In this document: one piece after another, positions 34,010-36,823 of the stretch
How the letters are laid out: each line of letters opens with the position of its first letter
How positions within the stretch are numbered: position 1 is the stretch's first letter
The notes under the pieces: model-generated
What the model was told of the DNA's origin: nothing
Seen by the model: the letters and a program-made list of their open reading frames with translations, nothing else
Database searches by the model: none
Translations under genes and position numbers: made by a program
Source of the DNA: Ligilactobacillus aviarius subsp. aviarius DSM 20655
GTDB lineage: Bacteria; Bacillota; Bacilli; Lactobacillales; Lactobacillaceae
DNA length: 36,823 nt
Assembly: GCF_001436315.1 (NCBI RefSeq)
Contig: NZ_AYZA01000001.1
Coordinates: 1-36,823, forward strand
Reading direction: 5' to 3'

Positions 34010-35344
34010 TTATTTGTTTTGCTTTGCCATCATTGCTTTTTGCATTCCTTTGATCTTAACAACTGAGATGATCAAAAGAATGAATCCAATAACAACGCAT
34101 GCCATCATTACATACCATGCAACGGTAAAGCTTGCCATGCCCTTGATGATTCCGAATAATGGAGCACCGATCGCAAAACCAATAGCGTATGCTAAACCTA
34201 CAAGTCCAAGCATAACCCCTTCATCTTTAGAGCCAAACAAGTCTTTAGCCATGAAAGCAGGACCTGACATGTAACTAAATACGGCTAAACCACAGAAGAT
34301 TGCGTATGCAATTCCGGCAACTTTACTTGCATGACTGCCGAATGGTTGGAAGCTGACGAAAATCATCATTCCAATTGATAATACATACATTACAGCAGCG
34401 TATGTCATTGCTTTGGCAGTTCCTAATTTATCAAATAAGATCCCACCAGTAACGTTACCAATCAAGCAACCGAAGCCGTACATCATTCCGATTGTACCAA
34501 CAACGCCGAAACTTAATTTTGTATCTAAGAATGCAGCGTAGTCTTCGTTCAATGAAGCCAAACCAATTCCGATAATTAAGAAACCGATACTGAAGATCCA
34601 GAACCATGGCATTTTCATAACTTCTTTAGAAGTCCAGCCTTCGAATTCCTTAGCCTTTGCTTCTGCAGCAGCCTTCTTAGCTTCTTCAAGTTCAGCCTTT
34701 GTAGCAACGATTTCGTTGTCCTTAGGTGTCCGGATGAAGAATGTAATGATCAAACCAATTACAAATAATGCTGCGGCAAAAATAAAGAATGGAGCCATTG
34801 ATTCAAGGTGACCAGTCTTTGTTCCACCAACCATGTACTTTGCTAAAATCTTTTGCGTAAATGGTTGTAAGAAAATATTACCAATTGAACCACCACAGAA
34901 AGCAACACCTAAAGCAGTTCCACGGCCTTTACCTGGGAACCAGTGATTGATTACCCACGGAACACCTTGGCCTGAGAAGAATGTTGAACCGATCATACAT
35001 AAAATCGCAGCACCGTAAAATTCTGGTAATTTTGAACTAATTCCAAAAATTACATATGCTAATGCTGAAATGATGATCCCTGCCATATACATTACTTTAA
35101 AGTTAACCTTAGCTAAACCTTTACCAATAAATGGTGAAGCAATCGAAGCTGCAACTGCACCAAATGTAAAGATCAAGGTGTATGATGCTAAGCTAAAGTG
35201 GAATGTATTAACAAGCGGGTGAACAAATAATGGTTGAATGTTTTGTGCAATCCCATAAGGAATGGCTTGCGTAAACATACAAAGGAAAATCATGAAATAC
35301 TTATAAGCGTTACTTACAGGTTTCTTTTCGCTTACTGTATCCAT
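34010..35344 (-). CDS. MFS transporter, candidate conjugated bile-salt carrier
   Basis: 444-aa protein with 12 predicted membrane helices, of the oxalate:formate-antiporter-like branch. The first loop has FIGKGLAKVNFKVMYMAG and the fourth helix region GVPWVINHWFPGKGRGTALG. The central cytoplasmic loop is rich in Glu/Ala/Lys (about 205-235). The ATG at 35344 is chosen because AGAGGG lies 8 nt upstream; the longer frame adds an unlikely N-terminus. In Lactobacillus johnsonii and acidophilus, MFS carriers CbsT1/CbsT2 lie beside bsh genes, so the neighbouring bsh suggests the same role here; this is inference. Confidence 0.82.
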   Translation of the reverse strand: MDTVSEKKPVSNAYKYFMIFLCMFTQAIPYGIAQNIQPLFVHPLVNTFHFSLASYTLIFTFGAVAASIASPFIGKGLAKVNFKVMYMAGIIISALAYVIFGISSKLPEFYGAAILCMIGSTFFSGQGVPWVINHWFPGKGRGTALGVAFCGGSIGNIFLQPFTQKILAKYMVGGTKTGHLESMAPFFIFAAALFVIGLIITFFIRTPKDNEIVATKAELEEAKKAAAEAKAKEFEGWTSKEVMKMPWFWIFSIGFLIIGIGLASLNEDYAAFLDTKLSFGVVGTIGMMYGFGCLIGNVTGGILFDKLGTAKAMTYAAVMYVLSIGMMIFVSFQPFGSHASKVAGIAYAIFCGLAVFSYMSGPAFMAKDLFGSKDEGVMLGLVGLAYAIGFAIGAPLFGIIKGMASFTVAWYVMMACVVIGFILLIISVVKIKGMQKAMMAKQNK

Positions 35345-35814
35345 AATGCAAACCCTCTTTCTAAAAATAAAAAATATAATTGCAATAAAACTTAATGGAT
35401 ATTTACATTTTGTCAAATTTATAATGATTTGATATTACCGAAATATCCTAAGTCCCATCTTTAACAAACGTTATTATTGCACAGTTACCGCGGAGCGTCA
35501 AAAATTAAGACTTGTTAAATTGATAAGCTTTAATTAATTTGTAACAATTATATTAAATTGTTCCGTTTGAAAGAGGTTACATATCGAACTATTATTTGAT
35601 GAAATTATTTGTTTTTCAGTTTTAAAATAGTGACTTTTTCATCATTATAAGTTACTAAAATTCTTATGATAATTAAATGAATTAAAGGTTAATTATATTA
35701 ATATTTTTCTATTAAGTGTAAGGATTTCATTAAATATTTTTGATGTTCACTTCTTAATCATTTACCTTATCATGAATATTATTGCAATATTTGAACTTTA
35801 TCGAGGTGAATAAT
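35345..35814. other. AT-rich intergenic region between MFS gene and recombinase
   Basis: 470 bp with no credible gene. It includes the MFS ribosome binding site and a TTGACA on the minus strand (35411-35416) without a clear -10. It also has an inverted repeat GATATT-ACCGA-AATATC (35431-35447) and a second one, AACAATT-ATATTA-AATTGTT (35543-35562). Base composition is lower in GC than the rest of the window, as in the recombinase gene next to it. No tRNA or att duplication was recognised. Confidence 0.6.
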
Positions 35815-36723
35815 ATGAAAAACATTGACGAAAATACAACTCTTTTAGAATATTTTAAATTATGGATCAAACTATACAAAGATGGTGCTGTTCGTGAAGT
35901 GACATTAAGGAAATATTGGGAAACATATCACTTTATTGAAAAGAATATTCCAAATTTAAAACTTAAAGACGTGACCCGGATCAAATATCAAGAATTACTT
36001 AACTTATACGCTCAGTCTCATGAACGCCAAACGGTAAAAGACTTCCATCATCAAATTAAGGCGGCCCTTTTAGATGCCTATGATGATGAGTTAATAAAAA
36101 AGGATCCAACTCGAAGAATTGTAATTAAAGGGAAAAAGCCAAAAAAGAAAAAAACTAAATTTCTTAATGAAAACGAACTAAAACTTCTCTTAAAGCAACT
36201 GAAAACCAATAAAAATGATCCAAGTCTTGATTGGTTAGTTTTATTAGTTGCTAAAACTGGGCTTCGTTTTGCTGAAGCTTTAGGAGTCACTCCAAACGAT
36301 TTCGACTTTGAAAACCAGACACTAACAATTAATAAAACATGGAATTATAAAGAAGCAAAGGGAGGATTTCAGCCAACCAAAAATGAATCTTCAAACCGAA
36401 AAATTGCACTTGATTGGAAAACCTGTCTTCAATTCAATAACCTAACTCTTCAGTTGAACTCGATTAGCCCAATTTTTGTAAAAAAGAGAATTTATATTCT
36501 TAGTAATAAATGCATTAAAGCTGGAATTCCTGAAATTTCAATTCATGGTCTTCGTCATACTCATGCGTCCTTGCTTTTATATGCTGGAGTTTCAATCGCT
36601 GGGGTTTCAAAAAGGTTAGGTCATGCCAGCATTACTACAACCGAAAATACATATTTACACATAATTAAAGAATTAGAAACTCAAGATAATACTCTAATCA
36701 AACAACATCTATCTCAACTCTAA
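35815..36723 (+). CDS. Tyrosine-type site-specific recombinase (phage-integrase family)
   Basis: 302-aa recombinase. SAM-like N-terminal domain (about 8-100; LRKYWETYHFIEKNIP, ITRIKYQ-like VTRIKYQELL) and catalytic domain (about 115-290) with all active-site residues: Arg151 (TGLRFAEAL), Lys189 (PTKNESSNR), His244 and Arg247 (HGLRHTHASLL), His270 (LGHASITTT), Tyr280 (NTYLHI). The AP2-like arm-binding domain of large integrases is missing or very short. GAGGTG lies upstream of the ATG at 35815; an ATG at 35782 has no box. No phage, excisionase or conjugation genes adjoin it. It ends 45 bp before the 5S rRNA 3' end. Confidence 0.92.
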   Translation: MKNIDENTTLLEYFKLWIKLYKDGAVREVTLRKYWETYHFIEKNIPNLKLKDVTRIKYQELLNLYAQSHERQTVKDFHHQIKAALLDAYDDELIKKDPTRRIVIKGKKPKKKKTKFLNENELKLLLKQLKTNKNDPSLDWLVLLVAKTGLRFAEALGVTPNDFDFENQTLTINKTWNYKEAKGGFQPTKNESSNRKIALDWKTCLQFNNLTLQLNSISPIFVKKRIYILSNKCIKAGIPEISIHGLRHTHASLLLYAGVSIAGVSKRLGHASITTTENTYLHIIKELETQDNTLIKQHLSQL

Positions 36724-36731
36724 CAAAACAA

Positions 36732-36762
36732 AAAAGCTATGTTGATAACCAACATAGCTTTT
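36732..36762. terminator. Terminator of the right-hand rRNA operon and recombinase
   Basis: Perfect 13-bp stem (36732-36744 with 36750-36762), 5-nt loop. On the minus strand, after the 5S gene, it runs into TTTTTTGTTTTG; on the plus strand the tail is weaker. Confidence 0.92.
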
Positions 36763-36767
36763 AATTC

Positions 36768-36823
36768 GCACGGCAACTTCCTACCCTCGCAGGAGGCGTT
36801 CCTCCAACTACTATCGGCGTTTT
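36768..36823 (-). rRNA. rrf: 5S ribosomal RNA, 3' part (cut by window edge)
   Basis: On the minus strand the sequence includes CGCCGATAGTAGTTGG, then CCTGCGAGGGTAGGAAG and the end GTTGCCGTGC, which is the conserved 3' half of Lactobacillales 5S rRNA. The 5' half lies beyond 36823. It is the last gene of an rRNA operon entering from the right. A terminator follows. Confidence 0.93.

Noticed and set aside
35815-36723. Prophage or integrative element anchored by the recombinase
   Set aside because: No structural, replication, lysis or conjugation genes occur on either side; only the recombinase itself supports mobility.

Overview
The window looks like a chromosomal segment of a low-GC Gram-positive bacterium of the family Lactobacillaceae. 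The evidence is strong GGAGG-type ribosome binding sites, two secreted LysM/aggregation-promoting-factor-like proteins ending in a GWY tail, a type II nucleoside deoxyribosyltransferase, a sucrose PTS regulon, and a choloylglycine (bile salt) hydrolase of the lactobacillar type. The genus cannot be fixed from sequence reading alone. The bile salt hydrolase suggests a host-associated lifestyle (inference).

The window lies between two ribosomal RNA operons that both read leftwards. At the left edge are two strong tandem promoters (P1 and P2) and a leader that fire out of the window towards a 16S gene. At the right edge is the 3' part of a 5S rRNA on the minus strand with its terminator. Most genes lie on the minus strand, which suggests replication runs right to left here (inference).

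Layout. 0.3-5.7 kb: a GtrA-like membrane protein, then a minus-strand operon sbcD-sbcC-ydjM-like hydrolase. 5.7-10 kb: acetate kinase; two paralogous LysM/Apf-like secreted proteins bracketing a small operon (59-aa membrane protein, nucleoside deoxyribosyltransferase, cytochrome b5-like protein). 10-15.5 kb: a TVP38-type membrane protein, then a TetR-permease-ATPase efflux-type ABC operon behind a promoter with two mirror-image 13-bp operators, CorA, and a CPBP intramembrane protease. 15.5-21.5 kb: guaB, two paralogous Cys-based phosphatases flanking a CNNM/HlyC-type protein, an unrecognised 156-aa protein and a YkuD-fold protein lacking the catalytic Cys. 21.5-25.6 kb: an ABC-F ATPase preceded by a 46-aa ORF and an attenuator-like leader, TerC, an XRE regulator and a polytopic membrane protein. 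25.7-28 kb: secreted NagZ-like glycosidase and DegV. 28-33 kb: the divergent sucrose regulon (PTS IIBCA, with scrB and scrR opposite), whose shared control region carries paired LacI-type operators and a consensus cre box. 33-36.8 kb: bile salt hydrolase, a probable companion MFS transporter, and a solitary tyrosine recombinase next to the 5S gene.

Two structures are not explained by ordinary annotation. One is a ~185-nt intergenic element present twice (7959-8140 and 26857-27044) with nested complementary arms. The other is the leader of the ABC-F gene, where a terminator and a competing anti-terminator pairing can be drawn directly downstream of a short ORF's stop codon. No CRISPR array, insertion sequence or prophage was seen.
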